Origin: an uncultured Pseudomonadota bacterium
Lineage (GTDB): Bacteria > Desulfobacterota_B > Binatia > UBA9968
DNA length: 17,070 nucleotides
Direction of reading: 5' to 3'
Assembly (NCBI GenBank): GCA_946478635.1
Contig: CAMLCX010000043.1
Coordinates: 1-17,070 of the forward strand
Shown here piece after piece: positions 1 to 6,404 of this stretch. The first letter of the stretch is position 1, and each line of letters starts with the position of its first letter. Both the position numbers and the translations under genes were made by a program. The notes beneath the pieces were generated by a model. It worked only from the letters and a program-made list of their open reading frames with translations, did no database searches and was not told where the DNA came from.

Positions 1-203
1 TTCTCGGTTATGAAAGAATCCGGACCGGCTTCGACGAGAAAACCGTCAACGCGTTCGGTGGCGATGGACCCGCCCAGGCGCGGTGAGGCTTCGAGTAACA
101 GAATTTTGACTTTTACGGCCTGCTTTTTGCCGATCTCGACGACTCGATGCGCTGCGGCAAGCCCGGCGATGCCTCCGCCGATGATAATGATGCGACGGGT
201 CAT
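1..203 (-). CDS. hemY: Protoporphyrinogen/coproporphyrinogen oxidase, N-terminal part (cut by window edge)
   Basis: Only the first 67 codons lie in the window; the gene continues past position 1. The product begins MTRRIIIIGGG, a beta strand followed by the FAD-binding glycine motif GGGIAG (residues 9-14). A second strand ends in an acidic residue (E38 in LLLEAS) expected to bind the ribose, and the LGGS and EAGPDSF segments are typical of HemY-type flavin oxidases. The family removes hydrogens from protoporphyrinogen IX or coproporphyrinogen III with O2 as acceptor. It is the third gene of hemE-hemH-hemY, 35 bp after hemH. The ATG at 203 was chosen because the Rossmann strand starts immediately after it. 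I see no good Shine-Dalgarno, so coupling to hemH is possible. Family is secure; which of the two substrates it uses cannot be told from this fragment. Confidence 0.85.
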   Translation of the reverse strand, partial: MTRRIIIIGGGIAGLAAAHRVVEIGKKQAVKVKILLLEASPRLGGSIATERVDGFLVEAGPDSFITE

Positions 204-214
204 GGTGCAGGAGG

Positions 215-248
215 TCGAGGATCGCGATTCTCCATCTTCTATCCTCGA
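215..248 (-). promoter_or_regulatory. Hairpin between hemH and hemY
   Basis: An 8-bp perfect inverted repeat (TCGAGGAT at 215-222, ATCCTCGA at 241-248) with an 18-nt loop. It overlaps the hemH stop codon and ends 11 nt before the hemY start. No U-tract follows on the minus strand, so it is not a classical terminator. An mRNA processing or stability element, or control of hemY translation, is possible. Confidence 0.35.
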
Positions 249-1183
249 TTCCCGACGTGTTTGATGGCTTGCGCGATCACGTCGGCCATCATTTCAATGA
301 ATGTCGGGTGATCGTTGGGGCAGCCGGCGCGCACCAGGTTGATTTTTAAATCGCCGGCGGTTTTTTTTGCCTCGATATCGAGGTCGTAGAGTATTTCGAC
401 GTGATCGCAGACAAAGCCGATGGGCGCGATGACGGCGTCTTTCCGGCCTTCGGCGGCGAGCTTACGGATGGCATTGACGATATCGGGCTCGAGCCAGGAA
501 TCGGTCGGTTTGCCGCTTCGACTTTGATATGCCAGCGACCAGTCATCCTGCCGGAGTCTATCCGCGATCATTCGCGCGCTGATGTTCAACTGGTCGATAT
601 AGGGCGAGCGCGCCGCCATGGCGACGGGCAAACTATGGGCCGTGAAAATCAGCGGAGTAGTGTTTCTCCGGTCTGTGGTAATCCTGGCATAGGCGGTTTC
701 GATCAGTTCCGCCCAAGTCTGAATGAAAAGCGGGTGATCGTGCCAGCCTATGCAGTAGTCGAAGGCCGGCGCATTCCCGCCAAGGTCGGCCCGCGCGTCG
801 TCGATATTTTTCTTGTAGCGCTCCCAACTCGCCTCGGTTTGGTGCGAAGAGAGAATAAATCCCACGGCGTTTTTGACGCCGTCGCTGGCCATGCGCGCTA
901 GCGTGTCGATGAAGAACGGCGAAGAATTGCGTAGGCCGACGTATACCGGCAGCCGGTTGCCGCGCTGGCTCAATAGTTGTTGCAGTGCTTGTGCTTGACG
1001 AAAAGTGATCTCATTGAGCGGCGATTTGCCGCCCACGGCTTCGTAATGATGAGCAACTTCTTCAAGTCGCTCGGCAGAGATGGGAATCCCGTTGGTCACG
1101 CGCGCGAGAAACGGGCGAATTTCTTCCTTGCGGGTCGGGCCGCCGAAAGCAATGAGCAATACAGCATCGTAGGTCGACGTCAT
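239..1183 (-). CDS. hemH: Ferrochelatase (proto- or coproporphyrin ferrochelatase)
   Basis: 314 residues, close to the 310 of the Bacillus subtilis enzyme. It inserts Fe2+ into a porphyrin at the end of haem synthesis. Visible motifs: LLIAFGGP near the N-terminus (residues 9-16), YEAVGGKSPLNEIT (47-60), FTAHSLP with the metal-site histidine H183, and GFVCDHVEILYDLD with the second active-site residue E263. These match H183 and E264 of B. subtilis. F13 occupies the place of B. subtilis Tyr13. There is no C-terminal extension or Fe-S cysteine cluster. It lies between hemE (81-bp gap) and hemY (35-bp gap), so all three are probably one transcript. The start at 1183 puts the first strand right at the N-terminus; no clear Shine-Dalgarno precedes it. 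Confidence 0.95.
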   Translation of the reverse strand: MTSTYDAVLLIAFGGPTRKEEIRPFLARVTNGIPISAERLEEVAHHYEAVGGKSPLNEITFRQAQALQQLLSQRGNRLPVYVGLRNSSPFFIDTLARMASDGVKNAVGFILSSHQTEASWERYKKNIDDARADLGGNAPAFDYCIGWHDHPLFIQTWAELIETAYARITTDRRNTTPLIFTAHSLPVAMAARSPYIDQLNISARMIADRLRQDDWSLAYQSRSGKPTDSWLEPDIVNAIRKLAAEGRKDAVIAPIGFVCDHVEILYDLDIEAKKTAGDLKINLVRAGCPNDHPTFIEMMADVIAQAIKHVGNRG

Positions 1184-1211
1184 TGCCGGACAACTTGAAC
1201 CCTCACCCTTC

Positions 1212-1235
1212 CCTCTCCCGCAAGCGGGCGAGGGT
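1212..1235. repeat. REP-like palindrome in the hemE-hemH gap
   Basis: CCCTCTCCCGC (1212-1222) and GCGGGCGAGGG (1225-1235) form an 11-bp hairpin with one mismatch and a minimal loop, preceded by CCCTCACCCTT. GC-rich palindromes of this CCCTCTCCCGC-type recur between genes in many proteobacterial genomes. Only one copy is in the window, so repeat status rests on recognition of the motif. Lying inside an apparent operon, it could stabilise the upstream hemE message. Confidence 0.5.
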
Positions 1236-1264
1236 TAAGAATGGGTCGGTTTGATGGGAAAACC

Positions 1265-2299
1265 TTATCGCGCGCTGAGCTCATGAACAGCTTCAACCAT
1301 CGCCTTGACGTGATCTATCGGGGTTTCCGGCAAGACGCCGTGGCCGAGATTGAAAATGTGACCGGGCCTGCCACCGGCGCGGCGAAGAATATCAGCCACG
1401 CGAGTTTCGATTTCCTTCGGCGACGCGAAGAGTGCGACGGGGTCGAGGTTTCCTTGCACGGCGACATCGTGACCGACGGTAGCCCACGCTTCGTCGAGAT
1501 TGATGCGCCAGTCCAAACCGATGACGTCGCCTCCCGCGGCACGGATCTGTTTCAACGATCCCGCAGTGCCCGTGCTGAAGTTGATTACCGGAATGCCGGG
1601 TGTAATCGCATCGATCACGGCCTTGGTGTAGGGCATCGCGAACTGTTCGTAATCGCCGGGCGAGAGACTGCCGGCCCAGCTGTCGAAGAGCTGAACCGCC
1701 TGGGCGCCGGCGGCGATCTGGCAGTTCAAATACGCGGCGTCCAGCCTGGCGAGCCGGTCCATCAGGCGCTTCCACGCTTCCGGAGCCCCATAAAATAATT
1801 TCTTCGTATGCACATAATTGCGCGAGCCGCCGCCTTCGATGAGATACGAGGCCAGGGTAAACGGCGCGCCGGCGAAACCGATGAGCGGCACTTTATCATC
1901 AAGCGCTTTGCGAATCTTCTTCACCGCTTCAAAGACGAAAGAAAGCTCCTGCGCCACGTCGAAATTTCTTAAAGCGTCAATATCTTTGCCGCTGCGCACC
2001 GGGTGATGAATCACCGGACCGTCGCCTTTGGAATATTCCAGGCCGACGCCCATGGGTTCGAGAATGAGCAAAATATCGGCGAACAAAATCGCCGCGTCGA
2101 CGCCGAGCCGTTCCACCGGAGTGATGGTTATTTCCGTGGCCAAGTCCGGGCGCTTGCACAGTTCGAGAAAATCATGTTGTGCGCGCAGTGTGCGATAATC
2201 CTCCATGTAGCGACCGGCCTGGCGCATCAGCCAAACCGGCGTGTAGGAAGTCTGCTCGCGGCGGCAAGCGGCGAGAAAGGGATGAGCTTTTTGTGCCAT
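1265..2299 (-). CDS. hemE: Uroporphyrinogen III decarboxylase
   Basis: 344 residues, normal full length. It decarboxylates the four acetate side chains of uroporphyrinogen III to give coproporphyrinogen III, in the cytoplasm. Signatures: PVWLMRQAGRYMEDYR (residues 21-36, arginines R26 and R30 for substrate carboxylates), ILFADIL with the catalytic-type aspartate D75, GFAGAPFTLASYLIEGG (141-157), FDSWAG (205-210), GLDW (261-264), QGNLDP (282-287), and FNLGHGVLPETP with H320. It is the first of three consecutive haem genes and starts 48 bp after dinB, so it may share dinB's transcript. No strong Shine-Dalgarno is visible before the ATG, but the N-terminal alignment (short tail, then HPFLAACRRE) fits this start. 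Confidence 0.97.
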   Translation of the reverse strand: MAQKAHPFLAACRREQTSYTPVWLMRQAGRYMEDYRTLRAQHDFLELCKRPDLATEITITPVERLGVDAAILFADILLILEPMGVGLEYSKGDGPVIHHPVRSGKDIDALRNFDVAQELSFVFEAVKKIRKALDDKVPLIGFAGAPFTLASYLIEGGGSRNYVHTKKLFYGAPEAWKRLMDRLARLDAAYLNCQIAAGAQAVQLFDSWAGSLSPGDYEQFAMPYTKAVIDAITPGIPVINFSTGTAGSLKQIRAAGGDVIGLDWRINLDEAWATVGHDVAVQGNLDPVALFASPKEIETRVADILRRAGGRPGHIFNLGHGVLPETPIDHVKAMVEAVHELSAR

Positions 2300-2347
2300 G
2301 AGATTTTGGATGGGACGACAAAACAGTAAGAAGCTTTGCGCGGAAAA

Positions 2348-3469
2348 TCAACCGGAGCGGTGGCGCGGCGTGGCGGCGCCGATGGCATCTTCGCCGTACT
2401 TGCGGCGCAGCTTGTCGATGCCTTTGTAAAGTTCGGCGAAGGATTTGCGTTTATCGCGATTGAAGAGCGACTCCTGCCAGCCGGTTGTTTGGAGCGCGCT
2501 GGCGCTGACGCCGAGCAGACGCACCGCTCTGCCCTGGCCGACATTTTGCCGTAGGAGGTCGCTTACGACTTCGAAGATCTCCTTGTCGAAGCAGGTCGGC
2601 GCCGGCAGCGTGCGCGAGCGGGTAATCGTTTGAAAATTGGTGTAACGAATCTTCACCGTGAGGCAGCGGGCGAAAAACTCTTCGCGGCGCAGCCGGCCGC
2701 CGACTTCTTCGACCAGTTCCCACAGAATTTTTTCCATTTGAGCGATGGTTTTGGCCGGCGTGTCCAAGGTCGTTTCGTTACCCACCGAATGATCGTGAGT
2801 GTGATGGCGGCCCTCCGATGCGCCGAGATCCAAGTAGCGCGCCGCTAGCTCGTTGCGCCTGAGCAAATCACCGACGGTCTTGATGCCCTTTTGAATGAAC
2901 ACTTTGTGTGTCTTCGGACCGACCCCGGGGATCATTTCCACGCCCAATGGCGCAAGAAAATCCCTTTCCGATCCGGCCGGCACGCAGACCAGCCCGTGCG
3001 GCTTGGCCAGGGTTGCGGCGATTTTTGCGGTGATCGTGCTGGTGGAGAGGCCGCCGGAGGACGGCAAGCCGAGCTCGCTTTCGATGCGGTGGATGATCGT
3101 GTCGGCGGTCTTGAGCGGCGGACCGAAAAGTCTTTCGGTGCCGGTAAGATTGACCAGGCCTTCATCGATGGAAAGGGCGCGTACATCCGGAGAAAATTGT
3201 TCTAGAATAACAAAGACCTTCTCTGAAAATTCGACATAGACGCGGCGGCGATTGGGGAGAAAGATACCCTGCGGGCAGAGCTTCTTGGCCTGAAACCCCG
3301 GCATTGCCGAGTGCACGCCGAATTTTCTCGCTTCGTAAGAAGCCGACGTGACCACGCCGCGGCCATTGCGGCCGCCGACGATCACCGGTTTGCCTTCGAG
3401 ACTTGGGTCGAGGACCCTTTCGACGGACGCATAGAACGCGTCCATGTCAATGTGCAGGTACCAATTCAT
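2348..3469 (-). CDS. dinB: DNA polymerase IV (Y-family translesion polymerase)
   Basis: 373 residues, near usual DinB length. It is an error-prone translesion polymerase acting at stalled forks with the sliding clamp. Palm-domain catalytic carboxylates: D8 in HIDMD, and D102/E103 in LSIDEG. The steric-gate position (F13 in E. coli) is Y13 in FYASVE. The helix-hairpin-helix region (MIPGVGPKTHKVF) and the little-finger segment (HDHSVGNETTLD) are present. A QxxLF clamp-binding-type motif, QESLF, is at residues 332-336. The motif after DE reads GLVNLTG instead of the common A(Y/F)LDLT, so Gly and Asn replace Ala and Asp; both metal ligands remain. It follows the binding-protein gene by 11 bp and precedes hemE by 48 bp. 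No LexA-like site was recognised. Confidence 0.95.
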   Translation of the reverse strand: MNWYLHIDMDAFYASVERVLDPSLEGKPVIVGGRNGRGVVTSASYEARKFGVHSAMPGFQAKKLCPQGIFLPNRRRVYVEFSEKVFVILEQFSPDVRALSIDEGLVNLTGTERLFGPPLKTADTIIHRIESELGLPSSGGLSTSTITAKIAATLAKPHGLVCVPAGSERDFLAPLGVEMIPGVGPKTHKVFIQKGIKTVGDLLRRNELAARYLDLGASEGRHHTHDHSVGNETTLDTPAKTIAQMEKILWELVEEVGGRLRREEFFARCLTVKIRYTNFQTITRSRTLPAPTCFDKEIFEVVSDLLRQNVGQGRAVRLLGVSASALQTTGWQESLFNRDKRKSFAELYKGIDKLRRKYGEDAIGAATPRHRSG

Positions 3470-3480
3470 TTTCTTTACGA

Positions 3481-4482
3481 TCAGCGCGCGTAGAGCGCAT
3501 TGATGAAACCGGAAACTTCGAGTTTCTGCAGAAACGAGTTGTCGTAAAAGTCTTCCGGTTTAGCCTGCTGGGCCTTCGGGCTTTTGACGACTTCCAGGAC
3601 CGCACGAACTTCTTCTTTCGTCATAAGCGGCACTCTTTGAAACGCGCCGGCGTACTCTTCGTAGATACCCTCGAGGGTCTGGCGGTTATCGGTCTTCAAG
3701 AATTTGCCCATGGCTTTGAACGCGGTTTCTTTGTCGCGTTTGATGATAGCGATCGATTCGGTATAGGCGCGAAGAAATCGAACAATCGCATCCGGTTTTT
3801 GCTGGATCACTTTGCGCGTGGTGGCGACGCCGACAAAAATAAAAGGAATGTTGAGATCGGTCACGTTAAGAATTTGCTTCAGGCCCATCTCTTGCGCCTG
3901 CAAAGTCGTCGGCGCGGAAATGAGGCCGGCCTGCGCATTGCCCGACTTGAGCATAGTGACGAGCGCCGGCATGCTGCCGGCATAAAGGATCTTCACGTCC
4001 TTATCCGGAACCAGGTTAAAGCGGCGCAAAACCATGCGCGTGGCGTAATCGGTCGAGGCAGCAGGTTGGGTCGCGGCGACGACCTTGCCTTTGAGGTCGC
4101 CGACGTTCTGGATCGACGGATCCCCGTAGAGGCGAAAGATGAACCGGGGCACGGTGCTGGCAACGTAAACCGTGTCGGCCCCTTCGAGCGCCATGTCGAT
4201 ACCCTGATTGCCGACCAGGCCGATCTCTTCGCTGCCCGCCGCCATCGCCTGCACCGCCGTTGTCGCCGCCAGGTAGTTGAGATTGTGCTGCAGGCCGTGT
4301 TTCGCGAAGAGCCCGAGTTCTTGAGAAACCCAAATCGGCGCCATGGAACCGCCGAGCGCGTTGTAGACGACGCGCAGGCTCGGCGCTTCGGCCGCAAAAA
4401 GCCCAGCGCTGGAATATGCTAGGACCGTGAATCCAAGAGCCGCAGCGATAACCGATCGGACTACTCTCGTCGTAAGATTCAT
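3481..4482 (-). CDS. ABC transporter substrate-binding protein, NitT/TauT (SsuA/THI5-like) family
   Basis: 333 residues from the ATG at 4482. That start is chosen because GAGGTGG sits 2-8 nt before it and a signal peptide follows at once: basic MNLTTRVVR, a hydrophobic core to about residue 24, and a likely cleavage near FAAEA. The open frame extends upstream to 4680, but those 66 extra residues do not resemble an export signal. The mature part has the family layout: SLRVVYNALGGSMAPIWVSQELGLF, an AMAAGSEEIGLV segment, and DLKGKVVAATQPAASTDYATRMVL. Such periplasmic proteins bind sulfonates, nitrate, pyrimidine precursors or unknown ligands. No permease or ATPase gene is in the window, so it is an orphan here and the ligand cannot be assigned. 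It is followed by dinB after 11 bp. Confidence 0.88.
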   Translation of the reverse strand: MNLTTRVVRSVIAAALGFTVLAYSSAGLFAAEAPSLRVVYNALGGSMAPIWVSQELGLFAKHGLQHNLNYLAATTAVQAMAAGSEEIGLVGNQGIDMALEGADTVYVASTVPRFIFRLYGDPSIQNVGDLKGKVVAATQPAASTDYATRMVLRRFNLVPDKDVKILYAGSMPALVTMLKSGNAQAGLISAPTTLQAQEMGLKQILNVTDLNIPFIFVGVATTRKVIQQKPDAIVRFLRAYTESIAIIKRDKETAFKAMGKFLKTDNRQTLEGIYEEYAGAFQRVPLMTKEEVRAVLEVVKSPKAQQAKPEDFYDNSFLQKLEVSGFINALYAR

Positions 4483-4517
4483 GGCCACCTCGGCAAACTG
4501 GATGATCTCGATTGGAA

Positions 4518-4547
4518 AGAGTAGTGAGCTGTGTTGCTGCGTGTCAA
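4518..4547 (-). promoter_or_regulatory. Candidate sigma-70-type promoter for the substrate-binding protein
   Basis: On the minus strand a perfect -35 TTGACA (4542-4547) is followed after 18 bp by TACTCT (4518-4523, 3 of 6 to TATAAT). It would start transcription near 4511 and give a leader of about 30 nt with the GAGGTGG ribosome-binding site, which supports the start at 4482. The weak -10 makes this tentative. Confidence 0.45.
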
Positions 4548-4573
4548 GCGGAATCGCGACTGCCTTGCAATGT

Positions 4574-4605
4574 CCGTCATCCCGGCTGTTTTTACCGGAA
4601 TCCAG
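4574..4605. repeat. Degenerate GTCATTCCCGG...GGAATCCAG-type interspersed palindrome
   Basis: The segment begins CCGTCATCCCGG and ends ACCGGAATCCAG, with partly complementary CCGG-containing arms. It resembles the common proteobacterial intergenic repeat that reads GTCATTCCCG...GGAATCCAG, here decayed. No second copy lies in the window. Confidence 0.45.
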
Positions 4606-4698
4606 TTTGAGGCGGGGCTCGAGACCCTTACAAACGTTGGGAGAGACGCATATGGGGTGCTTACGCATATTCCCAAGCAATTGGCGGCGCAGAATCGG

Positions 4699-6132
4699 TC
4701 AGTCCATACGTTTTTGGCCGCGAACAGCGGAAAAAACGATCGCCAGCACGGTGAAAACGTTTAGCACGAAAATCGTCGTGCTGAACGCGTCCATGAATAC
4801 CTGTGGCGCGGCGCGCCAATTGGCGGGCTCGCCGATCTGGCTGCTACTGAAACCAGCGGTCGACACAACATGGCCGAATAACGTTGCCGAAAGCGCCACC
4901 CCCATGGCCCCGCCGGCGCGCGCCGTGGTCGCAATCATGCCGGCTGCAGCGCCGACTTTGTCGGCGCTCGCCGAGCTGAGTATCGAACTCTGATTGGGTG
5001 CGTTGAAGAGCGCCCAGCCCACGCCCCAGATCACCAGCGGAATCATGATGCGGACGAGCGATGAATCGATCTCAAGGGATGCCAAGAAGAACTGCGCAAC
5101 CGCGACAATGGCGCAGCCGATTGTGCACAGCAGGCGCGAGCCCAAACGATCCGACAGCGCGCCGGCAATGGGCGCCATCACCATGATGACCACCGAATCG
5201 GCGACGATGATCCAGCCCACCTGCGAAGCCGAATAGCCGAGGAGATATTGCAGATAGAAGGGCAGCAGAAAATTGATTGCCGACAGCGTGCCGGCAACCA
5301 GGAACAAACTTGCAATGCCGGCGCTGAAGAGCCGGTCGCGAAACATCGCCAGATTCAGTATCGGCGCCTTCGCTTTATTTTCGGTGCGGAGCAAAAAGAA
5401 CAGCGCGATCAGAGAAAGCGCCAAGGTTGTAATAAAAGCTGGATGCCGCCAGCCGATTCGTGGCAGCTGATCGATTGCATAGATGAACAGGCCGTTGGTC
5501 AAGAGCAATAGTAATGCCCCCGGAAGATCGACGGCGAGATTTTCCCGCGCCCGGGTTTCCGGCACGACCTTCCAAGCCAGGTAAGCGCCCCAGATGCTGA
5601 AGGGCATGTTGATATAAAAAATCCAGCGCCAGCCGATGGTGTCGATGAGAAACCCGCCCAAGGAAGGTCCGGTGAGAAAGCCGATGTGAAATGCGGTGGA
5701 CGTCAGACCCAAAGCCCGGCCGCGCTCGGCCTGCGGTAAATTGACCGAGACAATCGCTCTGCCGTTGGCGGCGATCATCGAACCGCCGATAGCCTGGACG
5801 GCGCGAAAGAAAATCAGTTGCCCGGTAGTTTGAGTGAGACCGCACAGCGCGGAAGCGGCTACAAAGATCAAGAATCCCAGGCTGTAAATGCGCCGGCGGC
5901 CAAAAAGATCGCCCAGCCGGCCCATGGTAATAATGAGGCCGATCAAAACCAGATCGTAAACGAGAATGGTCCACTGGATGGTCGTAAACTCGCTATGAAA
6001 GCTCGTCGTTAGCGTCGGCAAAGCAACGGTGATCGCGCGCAGATCGAGGCCGACGATGATCTGGCCAATGCAGACGCTCAATAGGATCAAGCGCGAGGTA
6101 CGTCTTGTATTTGAGTCATTCTCCGATTTCAT
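4699..6132 (-). CDS. MFS drug/metabolite exporter, DHA2-type 14-TM (paralogue 1 of 3)
   Basis: 477 residues, the length and hydrophobic pattern of 14-TM DHA2 (EmrB/QacA-type) proton antiporters of the inner membrane. Visible signatures: motif A GRLGDLFGRRR (71-81) between TM2 and TM3, motif-B arginine R110 in FFRAVQAIGGSMI, motif C GFLTGPSLGG (151-160) in TM5, then WRWIFYINMPF. TM1 reads GLDLRAITVALP: D30 is kept, but R32 replaces the usual threonine of LDxTIVNVALP. TM2 reads VYDLVLIGL with D60 where DHA2 proteins normally have a neutral residue. The two upstream neighbours share both features. The substrate is unknown and no membrane-fusion partner is present. It is preceded by a 272-bp gap containing a long inverted repeat. 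The start at 6132 leaves a short polar tail before TM1; no good Shine-Dalgarno. Confidence 0.9.
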   Translation of the reverse strand: MKSENDSNTRRTSRLILLSVCIGQIIVGLDLRAITVALPTLTTSFHSEFTTIQWTILVYDLVLIGLIITMGRLGDLFGRRRIYSLGFLIFVAASALCGLTQTTGQLIFFRAVQAIGGSMIAANGRAIVSVNLPQAERGRALGLTSTAFHIGFLTGPSLGGFLIDTIGWRWIFYINMPFSIWGAYLAWKVVPETRARENLAVDLPGALLLLLTNGLFIYAIDQLPRIGWRHPAFITTLALSLIALFFLLRTENKAKAPILNLAMFRDRLFSAGIASLFLVAGTLSAINFLLPFYLQYLLGYSASQVGWIIVADSVVIMVMAPIAGALSDRLGSRLLCTIGCAIVAVAQFFLASLEIDSSLVRIMIPLVIWGVGWALFNAPNQSSILSSASADKVGAAAGMIATTARAGGAMGVALSATLFGHVVSTAGFSSSQIGEPANWRAAPQVFMDAFSTTIFVLNVFTVLAIVFSAVRGQKRMD

Positions 6133-6168
6133 TGTGCCAAAAAGCTAGCCTGGGTTTCTCGCGGTGAA

Positions 6169-6350
6169 GCTGCAATCGAGCTGCAACCCTTCCGGAACGA
6201 AGGCAAAGCAGTTGTGCCTTCAAGATGCAAGCGGGGTGAGTTGCGCATGAGGTCAGTAGCGAAAAGGTCAAACGTCGTGCCGAGCGCCGATACCAAAGTG
6301 AAACATTCGCGCCAGTGCCTTCGTTCCTCCAGGGTCGCACCTCGATCAGC
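6169..6350. repeat. Long imperfect inverted repeat between two MFS genes (MITE-like or structured RNA)
   Basis: Left arm 6169-6205 and right arm 6316-6350 are complementary over about 30 base pairs. They include a perfect 12-bp core (GGAACGAAGGCA at 6194-6205, TGCCTTCGTTCC at 6316-6327), then ACCCT/AGGGT, TGC/GCA, ATCGAG/CTCGAT and GCTG/CAGC going outward, with small mismatches and a 2-nt bulge. The central 110 nt hold no recognisable gene. Size and layout fit a decayed miniature inverted-repeat element; a structured leader for the downstream MFS gene is the alternative. No clear target duplication was found. Confidence 0.55.
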
Positions 6351-6404
6351 AGAGTGTCGTCGGGTTTCCTCGTGGCATTAATAAACCGGGTTGGGCGCGA
6401 AAGT

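Larger units (their letters stand above)
4483..4698. other. Intergenic region between MFS gene and binding-protein gene
   Basis: This 216-bp gap holds the candidate promoter for the binding protein (4518-4547), a degenerate interspersed palindrome (4574-4605), and a direct repeat ACGCATAT at 4646-4653 and 4663-4670 (17 bp start to start). The direct repeat could be an operator, but nothing else supports that. No terminator for the upstream MFS gene was seen. Confidence 0.5.

Noticed and set aside
3403..4422. 339-codon plus-strand frame
   Set aside because: Antisense to dinB and the binding-protein gene; rich in Arg, His and Phe, with no motif.
4483..4680. 66-residue upstream extension of the binding protein
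   Set aside because: The internal ATG at 4482 has a good ribosome-binding site and a proper signal peptide. The extension crosses the promoter candidate and a repeat-like palindrome.
6116..6340. 74-codon minus-strand frame (GTG start) before MFS paralogue 1
   Set aside because: It lies mostly within the inverted-repeat element, has no family resemblance or ribosome-binding site, and overlaps the MFS start.
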